From Xenoacremonium recifei (Eukaryota; Ascomycota; Sordariomycetes; Hypocreales; Nectriaceae), in NCBI GenBank assembly GCA_012184525.1, contig WOFQ01000018.1, forward strand, positions 248,001 to 312,000: DNA of 64,000 nt, given 5' to 3'. The translations under genes were made by a program, and so were the position numbers. The notes below the pieces were generated by a model. The model made no database searches. It saw only the letters and a program-made list of their open reading frames with translations, and was not told where the DNA came from. Below are positions 34,482-46,472 of the stretch, piece by piece (the stretch's first letter is position 1; every line of letters starts with the position of its first letter).

Positions 34482-36146
34482 TCAAATCGTGTATCGATAG
34501 TGCGGGCTCTCGTCACCGAGCTCGCATAATTCCTCCTCTCCCATATGGAGATACTTTTCATTCACCTCGCCTGCCTCTCGCTGTTCGTTCACTCGTCGAT
34601 ACCACCACCAGAGGAAGCCGTACGTGAGTGTCCCAAACGCAACCATGCTCAAAGTCACCGCATGTCCGACAGTGTAGTGTGGTGCATCCTTCGATGGGCT
34701 ACAGCGTTGGTCAGTTTGGCTCATGAGGTCAGTGTCAGAGAGAAAAGATGCACATACTATATGAATGCTGACATGATGCCCGCCGCATTTCCACAAGTGA
34801 GCTGCAGCGCTGTCGCCGTCGTTCTCTTACCGTACCGTGGCGAGTTCGTCGGTAACTGCATCATCATTAGCTAACCTCAACACTACTCATCAGATGCCAT
34901 ACTCACCCATGCCAGCGGCAGGCCAACCACAATATACAGCCCTCCCGCTACGAGAAAGCACCCAAAGTACCGCAACCCCGGCGCCGTCCCTTGAGCGAGC
35001 AGCAGCGCATAACCAGCGACGCTCACCAGCCCAGACACAACGCAGAATAAACCACGTTTCTGCCACTTATCGGAGAGAAATGCCGTAAACATATAAGAGG
35101 TTGCGCCGACGGTGTAGCACGGGATGGTAAGTAACTGGACCTCAGTAGTCGACCAATCGTCAAGAGCTTCGATGATAGTCGGTAAGAAGGTTGAGAAGCC
35201 TAGACGGCGTAAGTAACAAAGGACGGGAGGCATGATCCAGGGAGAACCGACCGTATAGCATCGTGTCGACGCCAAATTGCGCCACGCAGAACGCCCATAC
35301 CTTCCAATCCTTGAACGCACACCCGACATCCTTCAATCTCAACTCCCTACTCGACTCCGTATTGCCATACTCCCTGCCATGTTTCGCTCTCATCACCTCC
35401 CTCTCCCTCTGCGACAGGAAACTCGCACTCTCAATATCGTTCGGCAACATGAACCAAGTCACTACACCCAGTAACAAACTTGGGATTCCCTCGAGAATCA
35501 TGATCCATTGCCAGCCCGCCAAACCCTGCACACCGTCCATGTGCCCTATTCCATACGCCAACAACCCTCCCAATGCACCCGCAATCGCCGCGCTGACGAA
35601 CAAATAACCAACTCGCAGCGCAATCTCATGGCGCGTATAAAACAGCGTCAGATACACCGTCAGCCCGGGGAACAACCCCGCCTCCACGACACCCAGCAGT
35701 AGCCGGCACACCAACAGCCCGGCGTAGTTGTTGACCAACCCCGTGAGCGTCGCGATGATACCCCAGGCCGTGGCAATAAAGGCAAGCCACCTCGAGGGCG
35801 TGAAGTACTTGAGTAGCAGGTTGGAGGGCACTTCGAAAGCTAGGTAAGTGGCGAAGAAGACGGACACGGCGATCTGAAACTCCTTCGGTGAGAGGGAGAG
35901 AGATTCCTCCAGGCCATAGAGGCGCGCGTTACCAATGTTGACGCTGTAGCTGTTAGTTGAGATTTTCTGGTCATGACGGGGACTTTGTTACCGATCGAGA
36001 AAACTGAAGAGATACAGAGCCATGACAAGCGGTATCAGGTGAAGATCCAACTTTCGGACGAGTCTCTTCTCCTCGGCGGCGTTGGCGATGCCGCCGTCAG
36101 GAATAGACAAATCGCCCACCAGTTGCTCCCTCTGTTGGTCCTTCAT
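34482..36146 (-). CDS. MFS anion:H+ symporter, Dal5 (allantoate/nicotinate) family
   Basis: Exons (minus): 36146-35992, 35949-35252, 35199-34907, 34855-34758, 34698-34482; predicted 486 aa. Every junction keeps frame (phases 2, 1, 0, 2), and introns are 42-59 nt. Family landmarks: KRLVRKLDLHLIPLVMALYL in TM1, FLDRYSVNIGNARLYGLE after it, FEVPSNLLLKYFTPSRW, WGIIATLTGLVNNYAGLLVCRLLLG, EAGLFPGLTVYLTLFY and the cytoplasmic loop LPNDIESASFLSQREREV. These identify the anion:cation symporter branch that includes Dal5 and nicotinate and pantothenate permeases. By family it imports an organic anion with protons at the plasma membrane. The substrate is not deducible from sequence, and neighbours give no hint. 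Confidence 0.93.
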
Positions 36147-37399
36147 ATCGATGCGTCAACTTGTTAATACGACTCACAACCTTTCTTCTTCTCCCTTTCT
36201 GCTCTTTTGTCAATGACAAAACGTCGTCAGTGTCATGTGTAATGAGTTAAAATTTCACCCTGTTCCACTTACATGGCTTGGCGGGTCTGAGTCAAAAAGT
36301 TACAAATCCAAAATCAGCCCAGACTCTCTCGCTCTACAGCAATATGACTTCTCACATTAATAACAGACTAAGTTTGAGCCTCTCACAGAGCAGAGAGAGC
36401 GTCCGATTTCGGATGCTCTGCTTCCGAAGTAGTTCGGATCATGAGGTGACACCTGGATGGATCTCTTCTCGTCATCCGTCACCCAAAGACTCGCGAGTTC
36501 TCGGGCCGTAGCACGACAAGACTCGGTGGCTCTTAATTGGCGGCACGTTCCAGAGCTCAGGGTTCGCACGACTGGAATGCATTGCAGTTGCAAACTCAAT
36601 TGCAGAGTTTCTCCTGCTTCTAGTGTGGCTTCTAGCTCAACGTCTCGTGTTAGTGAGGAACGTCCACTAGTGGGCTTAGTCGAAGGATTTTACCTTAGTT
36701 GAAATCTTCTTCAAATCAAGCTCAAGCCTAGCTGTGCATTTGTCTGGGATCGGCAACTTCAAAGGATGTGTGTCAAAATGTCTAGATGATGATGTTGGTG
36801 AGTCCAAGTTCTTGCCTCTGGAAGTTCCCATCGAGAATGTCCTCAAAGGCCAGCAATGTGTGGAAGGCACCTTCCTCAGACACACCGCGACAAGGTACGA
36901 GGCAGTATCGAAGCAGCCAACCTGCCATGAAACCAAAAAGCTGTCAGCAGCTCCGTTGAGAAGAGTCCCAACCAGATCTCATGACACCAAATTGCTACCT
37001 GGCTAGCAAAATATTTCAAAGGTATCAGGAATCTCCAGATCCAAGAAACCTGCCTGCACGTATCTAGAAACAGAACACCAAGCCCTAATCACAAAGTAGA
37101 TGTATTCATAACCTATCTCTTCCAATATCAACCGGGACTCAAATCCCTTTTCCCGCACAAATAACACACAGCAACAATGCAGTCAGTATACACCCAAGTA
37201 TCAGACACCCGCCAATGCCTCTCGCTGTGCAGAGAAGGCCCCAATGTATGTAACAACACACCATGACATGCCAGGAAGATATCAACGAAGACAAGACGAG
37301 ACAAAAAGAAATTTACATATGTACAGTGGTCTGGCATTATTATCCGCTTCCGTAGACGATTCTGGGCTGTTCCCAGTCCCCCTCAATTCTTTAGCTCCT
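36147..37399. other. Intergenic, no gene seen
   Basis: Promoter of the permease and 3' flank of the next minus-strand gene. Short ORFs on both strands have no domain or splice support. Confidence 0.5.
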
Positions 37400-38839
37400 T
37401 TACCGGTAGTCCTGAGCCGGCATCTCGTAGACGTTTTGCGGGGGGGCCGTTCCGCGCATGCTATGCACTTGAGCGCCGTCAATCTCGGCGGCGTCATTCT
37501 CATGCCATCGGGTAGCAGCGCTGTCGCTGGCAAGCTCGGCTGTGTTGGCGGGGCTCTGCATCTCGACCACGTTGGGCGAGACGGTCTCGTTGCCCGTCGT
37601 CCGCGTGTACATAGTCTCGGGGCTGGAGGGTGTGTATGCGGAACCGAACACCTCAGGCTTGGCGAATCCAGCACGGCCATCGCCTCTGGCAGTGCCACGG
37701 TAGCCCTCGGGGCTGGAAGGCTTGGTCGGGGCCGGGCGAGGAGAAATGATGGCGGCAGCGACGTCGCGGTTGTGCTGGGAGGTCATGCCTGAGCCGCCGC
37801 TGGGGCCGACAGGCACCTCAGAAGAGCCGAACATGTCATCGGGGTCGGGCTTCTCGCGGTTGCGGCGGCTCCTGACGCAGAACCAGATGAGACCACCGAT
37901 GACAAGCAAGCCAGCAACACCACATCCCGCACCAATACCAGCCTTAGCGCCCGTGGAGAGACCGCTGCTTCCACCACTGCTGCCGCTGCTGCTGCTGCTG
38001 CCGGTGTTGGTCGCAGCAGCCGATCCGTAGCTTCCTGAGGGTGCAACCGTCTCTGTCTCGACAACGCCCGTGGTGACGGCAGTCGAAGTGACCGTCAGCG
38101 TGCTGGTAACAGTGACGGTCGTCTTGGCGTTCGCCTCCTCGGTCTCGGTCACAGTGCTGGTAACCTTGGTCTGCGAGCTGACGGTAGAAATAACGGTCTT
38201 TGTCTGGGCGGAGGTGACGGTCTTGGCATTTCCAGAGCCGGCAGTGACGGTGACGACGACAGTAACGGTATCGCGCTTAGCAAGAGCTCGTTCCTTGTGG
38301 CGGATCATCTCCAGGTCGTGGACGTGAACCTTGGTGATGGACGGCACTTCGGTGGCATAGGCATCGACTTCGAAGTCTTCGGGACCGACGGTTCGAGGCG
38401 CCAGGTCGAGGGCACGTCTCATATTGGCCCAGGACGTCGTCGTCTCGTACACCGTCTTGGTGGCAGTCTCGGCATCGCTGGAGGTAACAGTAGTGGTCGA
38501 GAAGGCGGTTGAAGTAACGACGATGGTCGAGGTGATGGTGGTGAAGACAGTGGTCTTGACGGTAACGGAGCTGGCGTCTTTGTTGGTCACGGTCGTGGTC
38601 TGGGTGACGGTGGTGTCGCTGCCGCCGCTGTTGTCTGAGGCCGACGTCGTGCCGCCGCCCTGCGTAGGCGACTGGCTTGTTGAAGTCGGGGAAGCAGACG
38701 TGGTGGTCGAGGTGACGACGTCGACGACGGTGCTCCCGGCGCTGCCGTCATCACTGCTGGACGCATCCTGTCGCTTGTCGAGCTGCGCGGCCTCGGCACC
38801 CAGCAGGATGCCGAGCAGAAGGAGGCCTCGAAATTGCAT
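37400..38839 (-). CDS. Mucin-like single-span surface protein
   Basis: Single exon, 479 aa from MQFRGLLLLG; an in-frame codon 42 residues upstream was not used because the signal peptide begins at this Met. After the signal (..GILLGAEA) comes a Kex2-type site (LDKRQ). A ~290-residue Ser/Thr/Val-rich ectodomain with repeated TTVT and TSTV units follows, interrupted by one charged segment with another Lys-Arg site (LAKRDT). A single membrane helix (GAGCGVAGLLVIGGLIWFCV) follows Ser/Gly repeats and is flanked by basic residues (RSRRNR). The ~140-residue cytoplasmic tail is rich in Ser/Pro/Tyr. This plan resembles Mid2/Wsc-type wall-stress sensors, though no WSC Cys domain is present. Sensor function is inferred from layout only. 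Confidence 0.82.
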   Translation of the reverse strand: MQFRGLLLLGILLGAEAAQLDKRQDASSSDDGSAGSTVVDVVTSTTTSASPTSTSQSPTQGGGTTSASDNSGGSDTTVTQTTTVTNKDASSVTVKTTVFTTITSTIVVTSTAFSTTTVTSSDAETATKTVYETTTSWANMRRALDLAPRTVGPEDFEVDAYATEVPSITKVHVHDLEMIRHKERALAKRDTVTVVVTVTAGSGNAKTVTSAQTKTVISTVSSQTKVTSTVTETEEANAKTTVTVTSTLTVTSTAVTTGVVETETVAPSGSYGSAAATNTGSSSSSGSSGGSSGLSTGAKAGIGAGCGVAGLLVIGGLIWFCVRSRRNREKPDPDDMFGSSEVPVGPSGGSGMTSQHNRDVAAAIISPRPAPTKPSSPEGYRGTARGDGRAGFAKPEVFGSAYTPSSPETMYTRTTGNETVSPNVVEMQSPANTAELASDSAATRWHENDAAEIDGAQVHSMRGTAPPQNVYEMPAQDYR

Positions 38840-41479
38840 GTCGAGGACGAATACGAAAGAACGAAGAAAGGAAAGGAAAGAGAGTGCAAAGTAGTTGCAA
38901 ACGAGCGTGTGAAAGATCGATCCGGGGTGGAGGATGGGGGAGGAAAGATGGACGAGGGAAAACACTGGAGGTACAGCGCCTTACCTCCCAAAGACTCCAC
39001 GAAGAGTACTGAACTCGAGCGAGTCAAGCAGCGGGAAGGGAAGCGGGGCGCACGCCAATGGAAGAAAATGAGGAGCCGAATACGTATCGGCCAGATGCTC
39101 TAGTTAGGACGAGACGAGAGTTCAACGGTTGCAAGGTGGGAATTGCGTCGTCACTCGCTGAGGATTGTCGGTCGCAGAATCGTAAAACAAGAAAAGACAA
39201 TGAATGAATGGGCCGCTCGCCGTATGTAACAGCATTTCCCTCCGCCTGCGCACCGCACCGCACACAATGAGAAAGTGAGTGACAAAGGGGCGATGACAGC
39301 TGGTGCGCGTTAGCCCCGTTCGGGCCAAGCGCGGGTGTGGCGCACATTCGAGGCTCGTAAACGCAGCCGTTAGCCTGGCGCATCACGAGGTTTCGCAGGC
39401 GCTGCTGCAGCGGGCACATGTTGATCGCCGCAGCAGGATCCTCGCTAAGGGATGCCTCCTCGGCGTGCGCGGTGAGTGATAAGGTCAGCCAATGCAAGAC
39501 AAGACACACCCACACAACAAAAAAGAGTCGTTCCTTGTTGTATTTCGCTGGAATCACTCTGCTTTGTCGGCCAGCGCAGCGCTGAACCGCTGTAAGGTAC
39601 GGGCTATTCTTGGCACCCGCTAGCCCGCCGCGCTCGCACCGGCCCACCCGCAACCTGCCGCTAAAAAAGGACCCCTACAGCAATTGATCGAATTCCCCCA
39701 AATCGGCACCGCCCCCCTTCCATGCGTTCCCGTCGGGTTGCCAGAGGGGCCGAAAGAACCACATTAGTGGTGCTGTTTGTCCCCTCTGTTCGTTTCAAGG
39801 CCACGACACCGCGCAGCGTCATCAGGCGAAAGCATTTTTTTTTCCCTCTCGCTCGGCGATCTGCGGTGACGTGGAACCGGGACCTGGATCCCTTTCCAGC
39901 GCTGTGAGACCTCTGGAGTCTAATGCGTGCTGCCGTGAGACTAGGGCCTGTCGAAGTGCTCACCAGCCGCGAGACACCCAAGAGCAAATCACAACACGCT
40001 ATCCGTCACGCGGCCACTGAACAAAGAGCACGCTGTGTCCAGATGTACGGAGTATGTACCTGGCAATAATATGCAAGTCACTAATAACCTCCCCTCCCCA
40101 GGCACCGTGCATTGCGTGCATCGCCTCGCCAGCTCCCCAGAATCCAGACCTGCCAGACCAGGCCAGACCAGGCCTCCCATCCTCCGTCAGAAGCTTCCTC
40201 GCTCTAGCGGCCAATCATGCTGGATTTGGCATCATCGTCATTGCGTGTCTCACTCGTCGAGATCTCCCTCCTCCCGATGTTTCCATCAGTTTCCGCTCGT
40301 GACAAACCGCCAGAACACACAGTTGACTCATCACCACTAAATAAGTCTCGTAAGAAAGAGGCATCCCGCTGTAATCCCTCGCCGTCAGCCATCCGCGCCA
40401 CTGCGGCGAGACAAAACGAACACTGTAATCTCACCCACGACTGTAAGCTTAATCACTGGCGCCCCAGCCAAGACCATGTTCCCAATCCCCTTGAAGACTA
40501 AAAGGTGAGGTCACCCGGGCTACCTGGTTCCCTCTCAGATCGTCGACCTGTCATCTACATCCGACGAGCCCAAAGAAACAAAACTACCCAGTCATCATCA
40601 GCCACAGCCACTGTCAACGTTGCCAGGCCGTCCGTCCGTCCTCTCGGCCATTTACTACCAAATGTAACCTTGCATGCTCCGAATCCGTACATACAGTTTT
40701 CTCACCATGCCACACGGCTGACGGCGCACCGCCACCGGCCAGCCCTACGGCGTCTAGACAACCATTTCCAAACGCACAATTTCTGAGTTCAAGCCAGGTT
40801 TTGCCGAGGCGTAGTGCAAACGCTGTGCAAGCAGCTGATAGGTCCAGGCTTTGCGGCTGTCCCTCAAACACTTCATCTCCATTGCAACACCGCAAACACG
40901 CCATGTTTCACCCAGTGCATGAATTCCGCCCCTGCCTTGAAACTGCCTCCTTCCAGAGCCTTGGATACCGGCGGGACGCCCCAGTACGGAACCAAGATAG
41001 GTAGCTACACAGCCAGCCATCTATCAAAGGTCCCGTCTAAGCTTCCTATCCAAGGTAAGCAAGCCCACTTCACTTTATATAGCAATTAACACACAGGATC
41101 AAGGAGACGTTGTGACTGGGAACATTCATTGGCCGAGATATTAGGATTTTCCTATTTCAGCTGTCATCTACCTATCCGATACGATTGCTATCTTCTTCCA
41201 ACCTCTTTCGCCCGTATATTATCTCCTTCATCTCTGTACCGACGCCTCGCTCTCCAATCTGAACCTCCAACTCTTCGCGGCCGGCGCGCACGAATTTAAA
41301 TATCCACTCGGTATCCTTGTCCTTCTCTGCCGCTGAAGTCCTTCAGTGAATGACAACGACACAAGGGGTCATATAAAAAAAAACAGGTATAAATCCAAAA
41401 GTCTAGTGGGAATCGACGTAGGCGGGTAGAGGCAAAATGAAAAGGCGACGTATTCGCAGATGAAATCGTACATGGCGTT
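38840..41479. other. Intergenic of about 2.6 kb, no gene seen
   Basis: Promoter of the mucin-like gene and 3' flank of noxB. ORFs on both strands overlap and none has a domain. CCAGGCCAGACCAGGCC at 40158-40174 recurs on the other side of noxB. Confidence 0.45.
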
Positions 41480-43320
41480 TTAGAAGTTCTCCTTGCCCCA
41501 GACAAATGAGAATCTGTTCCAATGTTAGCTCTAATATTCAGCCTCAATCATGAATTTACTACTCACCCAGGCTCGGTATACTTGTTGCAGTAGACGTGCA
41601 ACGCGCTTCCCAGACCCTTGGGACCGCAGAAGAACACACCCGCCTCGGCTGGGCTGTGCAGCTTCCGGATGCCCCTGAAAATCATATCCCAGTTCGGGCG
41701 TCCAAAGTTGGTCGGGCTGCGCAGGCCAGTGATGGTGTCTTTGTCGGCGTTGGCGTCGTTAATCATGATGTTGGTCGCATCGTCGGCCTTGATCTTGGCC
41801 GTGAGGTAGGTGTGAATCTCAATGCGGTTGTCCACGTCCTGTGCTTCCACGGCCAACAGCAGCGATCGGAACCACTCGAACGAGCCAAAGTCACGGCAAA
41901 TCCAGAAGAAATACACCTTGGACAGCCGCGTCTTGGTCTGCGGGTAGTTCATGCGGTACCAGATAGACTTGAGAATCGAAGCAAACGGTGTGACACCGAT
42001 ACCGGCACCCACAAGGATAGAGACCTCGTACTTGAAGACGTCCTCGGAAGCGGAACCGAAGGGACCGTCGATGTAGACTCGTGGGAGAACCCTACGCAGA
42101 GCCGGGTCAACCTCGCCATTGTCGTTGTCCACACCGACGACCTTGCTCGTTTCCGTCTTCTTGTCCCACTCGCAGCCTAGAGCCTTGGACACTTCTCTGG
42201 TGAAGTCACCAACGACTCGCATGTGAATTGAGATGTAGTCCTCCTCAGGTGCGCTCGTTAGGGTGAACGGATGGTACTGCCACAGCGAGACAGCCGGGCA
42301 ACAGAAGAAGATGTACTGGCCAGCTCGCGTCTTCGTGTGTTCTTTCTTGATCTGGATCTCGCACACGTTGCTAGGATGCTGGATAACTTTAGAAATGTAC
42401 GTCTTGTGTCGTCCTCGCACCTCACGAGCAACTCGCTCAGCCAGGTAGCAGAATCCTCCGTACATCCAATACTGCCAGAAGACACCAATCGCCGACGCAC
42501 CAATGCTGGTACAGAAGGGGGCAACGTCAGGCTGGATCATACAGAAGGCACCGTGGATAGCCCAGAAGAAAAAGAAGATGATGAACATGTGATGCGTGTA
42601 CCAAAAGCGCTCGTAGTTGGCTCGGCGTGGCTTCTCGATCGACGTAAAAACCATACCCATCAGCGCAATCAGCATAACATAGCCAGTCCATCCCGGTCCG
42701 GAGACAAAGTTGGCAAGGAGCCATCCGTAAATGCCCAGGTTGTTCTTGGCAGCGACTTGAGCAAAATTGTTCCAATGCGCAATAGTGTGAACCCAGGAGA
42801 AGAAAACGATTGACCAGGCGGTGGTGATATGGAAGGTGATGTTCTTGTCGAACTGGATGATACCGTTCAAGGGGGTCTGTCGGAGGAGCGAAATGAGGGT
42901 TCGGCAAACGGGGAAGAGGATGATTCCAACGTCGACATGCAGCACCAGCGCTGACGATCTGGCAATAACGAAGGTGGCGCCAAAGATATTGCGAGCCCCC
43001 TGTAAACTATCCTTCATTCCATAATGAACGCATGCGAAGGCAAAGATGAGAGCATGAGCGAGCATGAAGACGAAGACGAAGCTGTAGACCATATTAGCAT
43101 CCAATCATCTTCACCACGGCCGAAGCGAATTCTCAACAGCATTGGCAACATACACTCTTCGGTAACCTTCGTTGATCATCCATCGATCGAACTTTTCTCT
43201 GCCTGACAACTCCTGCTGCTTCTCCTGTGTCATCTCACCCGACAACAACATTCGCGTTAGAGGTGTCCATCTCGACCGCTCTGTCGGCTTCTCCGAGTAT
43301 TGGTACTGAAAGTTGTTCAT
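41480..43320 (-). CDS. noxB: NADPH oxidase catalytic subunit, NoxB type
   Basis: Exons (minus): 43320-43154, 43081-41567, 41513-41480; predicted 571 aa. Joins are in phase 2 at both introns (GTATGT..TACAG; GTGAGT..ACAG), and the last 34-nt exon supplies the conserved end FSFVWGKENF. The membrane half has the ferric-reductase helices with haem-ligand His pairs (ITFHITTAWSIVFFSWVHTIAHW; WYTHHMF..IHGAF). The FAD site is YHPFTLTSAPE and the NADPH site is GAGIGVTPFASIL plus the later CGPKGLG. There are no EF-hands, so it is not NoxC/Nox5. The ~40-residue N-terminal extension before the first helix (..RSRWTPLTRMLLSGEM) and total length point to NoxB (Nox2) rather than NoxA. The enzyme passes electrons from NADPH across the membrane to oxygen, giving superoxide used in hyphal morphogenesis, spore germination and infection-structure function in relatives. 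It works with NoxR and Rac. Confidence 0.92.
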
Positions 43321-45523
43321 TTTGACCGTCTCGGTTGGATTGCAATTGGCGAGCTTTGAGGTAGAGTGGTCTAGGCGTTCGAGGTCGCCAGCGACGTCTC
43401 GTCGGAGTTGAGATCCAGCAATTACGTCTCTCTTCTTCTCCTCCAACAAATCGTAACTTTCCCAATTCTCTTTTCTCGTTTCCCAGCTTAGTTTTTCTCG
43501 GATTTGTCGCACGGACGTGTATGTAAACGATGATAGTGATTCAGAGCCTGCTGAACAGCAACGATGGACAAGAAGTGAAGTGAATAAGCAGTGACAAGAC
43601 CAATTACCAGAACGAAAGCATCGACAACCTAAACATGACGAACGATCAGCGGCCTGTACGCGGAAGAATTATGAGGAGAGTTTAGGCGAAGAAGGAGAAA
43701 AAGGGATCAGGCAAACGAGGAGGGGGATAAGCGAGCCGGTAGTCACTTATGCAAGCCGCCCAGGCCAGACCAGGCCAGCCCAGACCAGGGAAACGTAAGT
43801 GCCAAATTGCCCGCGCCGGAGATCATACCTGCCGCACACGGTCCAGGACCAGGATTGTTTCTGCCGTGACAGCAACCAGAGAACAACGAGAACGGAAACG
43901 CGAATAAGACGGCACGAGAAAGATGGCAGCTGAGCGGTTGAAGAGCGAACGGACCGGGGTCTGAGATGGAAGGAGCCCCGCTGTCTCTGCGGTGGCAGGC
44001 GCCCTGGACGTGCCTGACCGTCCCTGAACCACGCCATCCAGCCTTGCACGCAGCCAATCGCAGCGCCGCCTGCCACCCGCTGGGCCAAGAGCCTCAGGGC
44101 AGGCGGCCACTAAGCGTCTGGGGGAAGCGTCGCGAAACGGTGGCCCTGCTAGCGCCCGGACCTCCGATCTCCTCCATATCTCGGTGCAGCGCTGCCGTCC
44201 TTCACCTTGACAGCGCGCCTGTTGCGACAGCGGCTTGCTTCCAGGCCCCCGTCCCCAAACCACGTTCTGCACAGGAAACCAGATCTACGACGGTGCACCC
44301 CTCGGAGTGGTGGGTAATCAGCCCATCTCTCGCTGCAACGCTGCCGCCGCCACGGTTGCGTTGCGAGGGGGGCTCGTAGGGGCTCGTAGGGGCTCGTAGC
44401 GTCGCTTCGCCCTTGGGCTCGGACTGTATCAAAGCCACAGCGTGAAACGCCCAGTGACAGATCGCCCGGAGGGGCCTGTTGCAGCATGTGAAGCGACCTC
44501 ACTCACTCGCTGTTCTTTTTTTGCTTTTCCTCCTAGACGAGCCTTGCTATTGCATAGAAGGATGACATATTGAAACGCTTGTGAGGGAGGTTTACGTATC
44601 CCCCAAGATTCTACAAGTAGCCCTCGGCATTTGAGCCCGTTTGGTTGCATCCAACTTGGGCTTGACTCTCTTATCTGCCACTTAGAACAGTTGAATATCA
44701 ATTGCAGGAGCTATCAAGGATGAAGTCTATGCCAAAAATATTCCGAATCACAAACAAGTGTGGCAACCTTGACTGGGTTGAGAGACTCACCCTGGTGCTA
44801 TTATTACATAGGGACTCCTCCCACCTTAAGGCCCCTCTAACGATGTGCCCTACATAGAATTCGATCACGTACTAGAGTTTTGAACCCAAAGGGGAGCCTC
44901 AGATCAACCGTGCAACTGAGTCGTACCGGCCATATCCCGACATCGCAGTAGCAATCCAGTCGCCCGAAGGCTGGGCCTAGGTAACATTGACGGCAACTTA
45001 CATCCGTTCGTTCATCTCTGTCGGCACGCGACATCCAGACAACTAATCCTCCACCTTCACCAACATCTCACAACCGTTTGTAAACTTCCACATTCACGGG
45101 CAATTCACTCGTAAGACCAAAATTTAGGGCACTGTTCGCTTAGGAAAATAATCAACCAATCTAGAGACAACTGTATACGCTGCCTGTGTCTGGACTAAAA
45201 GCACATCGTGAATGCAAACCCAAATCCAGCCGCATGAAATCCCTTGAATTGCTGATTTGCTTGTGTCTTGACCGAAAAGCCACCCCCTCGCCTCCGACGA
45301 TGCGAGTCACCCCTCCGCGCTCAGCGTGGCTACCACACAACATGAGTCCAGACTTGATGTTTCGAGACCAACGCCTGTGATATCGCTTCCGACTCCGGTC
45401 GAGAGAACCCTCTGCGACGGCTTCTGCAGGAAAATGAACGCTTCGGTCGCACGTCGCATCCGAGAAAACAAGAGGTCAGATCCGTCCCGTCATAATTAAC
45501 CGCCCCCGCGACCCTCAAAGCCC
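43321..45523. other. Intergenic of about 2.2 kb, no gene seen
   Basis: noxB promoter on the left and 3' flank of ubc4 on the right. It contains CCAGGCCAGACCAGGCC (43760-43776) and a 10-bp tandem repeat (44371-44400). No coding region recognised. Confidence 0.45.
44371..44400 (+). repeat. Three tandem copies of GGCTCGTAGG
   Basis: Ten-base unit repeated three times, last base changed (GC end). Local replication-slippage repeat in intergenic DNA. Confidence 0.9.
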
Positions 45524-46472
45524 CTAAATGGCATACTTTCGGGTCCACTCACGTGCCGTCGCCTCGTACCTGGGTCGGTCGGTCTTGTAGACGTGAGCAA
45601 TTTCCGGCACCAAAGGATCATCCGGGTTGGGGTCTGTCAGCATAGAGCAGATAGACAGGAGGACTAAGCACGTCAGCATATAAGTTCACTCTCGCCACCA
45701 GAGGACTTGGGAAGAGAAATTACCTTTGGAAATGGTCAGAGCAGGGCTCCATTGGTCTCGCAGAATGTCCAGACAAATGCTACCGTTCGAGTTGATGTTC
45801 GGGTGGTAGATACGGGTCGTGAACTGGACCTTGGGGGGCTTGAAGGGGTAGTCGGTAGGGAAGTGGATTGTGAGGAAGAAGACACCGCCCGAGTATGGAG
45901 AGTCGCTCTATTGACACATGTTAGCAGGATTCTTTCATAACGGATGCTTGATGGGCTTGGCGACAGATCATGCTGGTTTCGCTGTGGGCGTCACCGCATC
46001 TTGCCTACCAAGCCTCACCCCATAGCAGAGGTAATACTTACGGGACCCATGATCGTCGCTTGCCAGTGAAACTATTGTTATTTCAGTCAGTCGTTGCTCG
46101 AATGTTTCCCGATGATATAAAAGTCGACGGTCGTCTGCGGGCCGGCCGGGTTTGCTTATCGGGGCGGGGGAGGGGTTCTGCCTACCAAATCCTCGCTAAC
46201 GGGTCCAGCGGAGCAGGACGAGGGAGGATCTCTAAAGGGAAGCGTCAGCAACCTGTCCGAAACGTCGTCTATCCAAGTCTGAGGTATTCATCTTGTCACG
46301 AGCGATGTGAAGAGTCCTGCAGGCTGTCGCCGGGGACCCCGCTCACGCAACGCCCCACACGCCGTCCTGGGAATCCCAAGATGAACCCCTCAGGCTCGCC
46401 TGGAGAGGGTCGAAAGAGAGCGACTTACCGGCCGAGATCAGTGAGTTCCTTGTTAATGCGCTTCAGAGCCAT
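45524..46472 (-). CDS. ubc4: Ubiquitin-conjugating enzyme E2, Ubc4/Ubc5 class
   Basis: Exons (minus): 46472-46429, 46231-46186, 46071-46042, 45907-45724, 45663-45524; predicted 147 aa, the exact length of Ubc4/5. The third exon is only 30 nt. Junction phases (2, 0, 0, 1) all agree. The protein starts MALKRINKELTDLGRDPPSS, has the HPN motif (75-77) and the active-site Cys85 in NGSICLDILRDQW, and ends EWTRKYAI. It accepts ubiquitin from E1 and transfers it with HECT or RING E3 ligases, driving turnover of abnormal and short-lived proteins. Compared with well-known orthologues the only visible differences are conservative (GPVSEDL, PKVQF). Confidence 0.97.
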
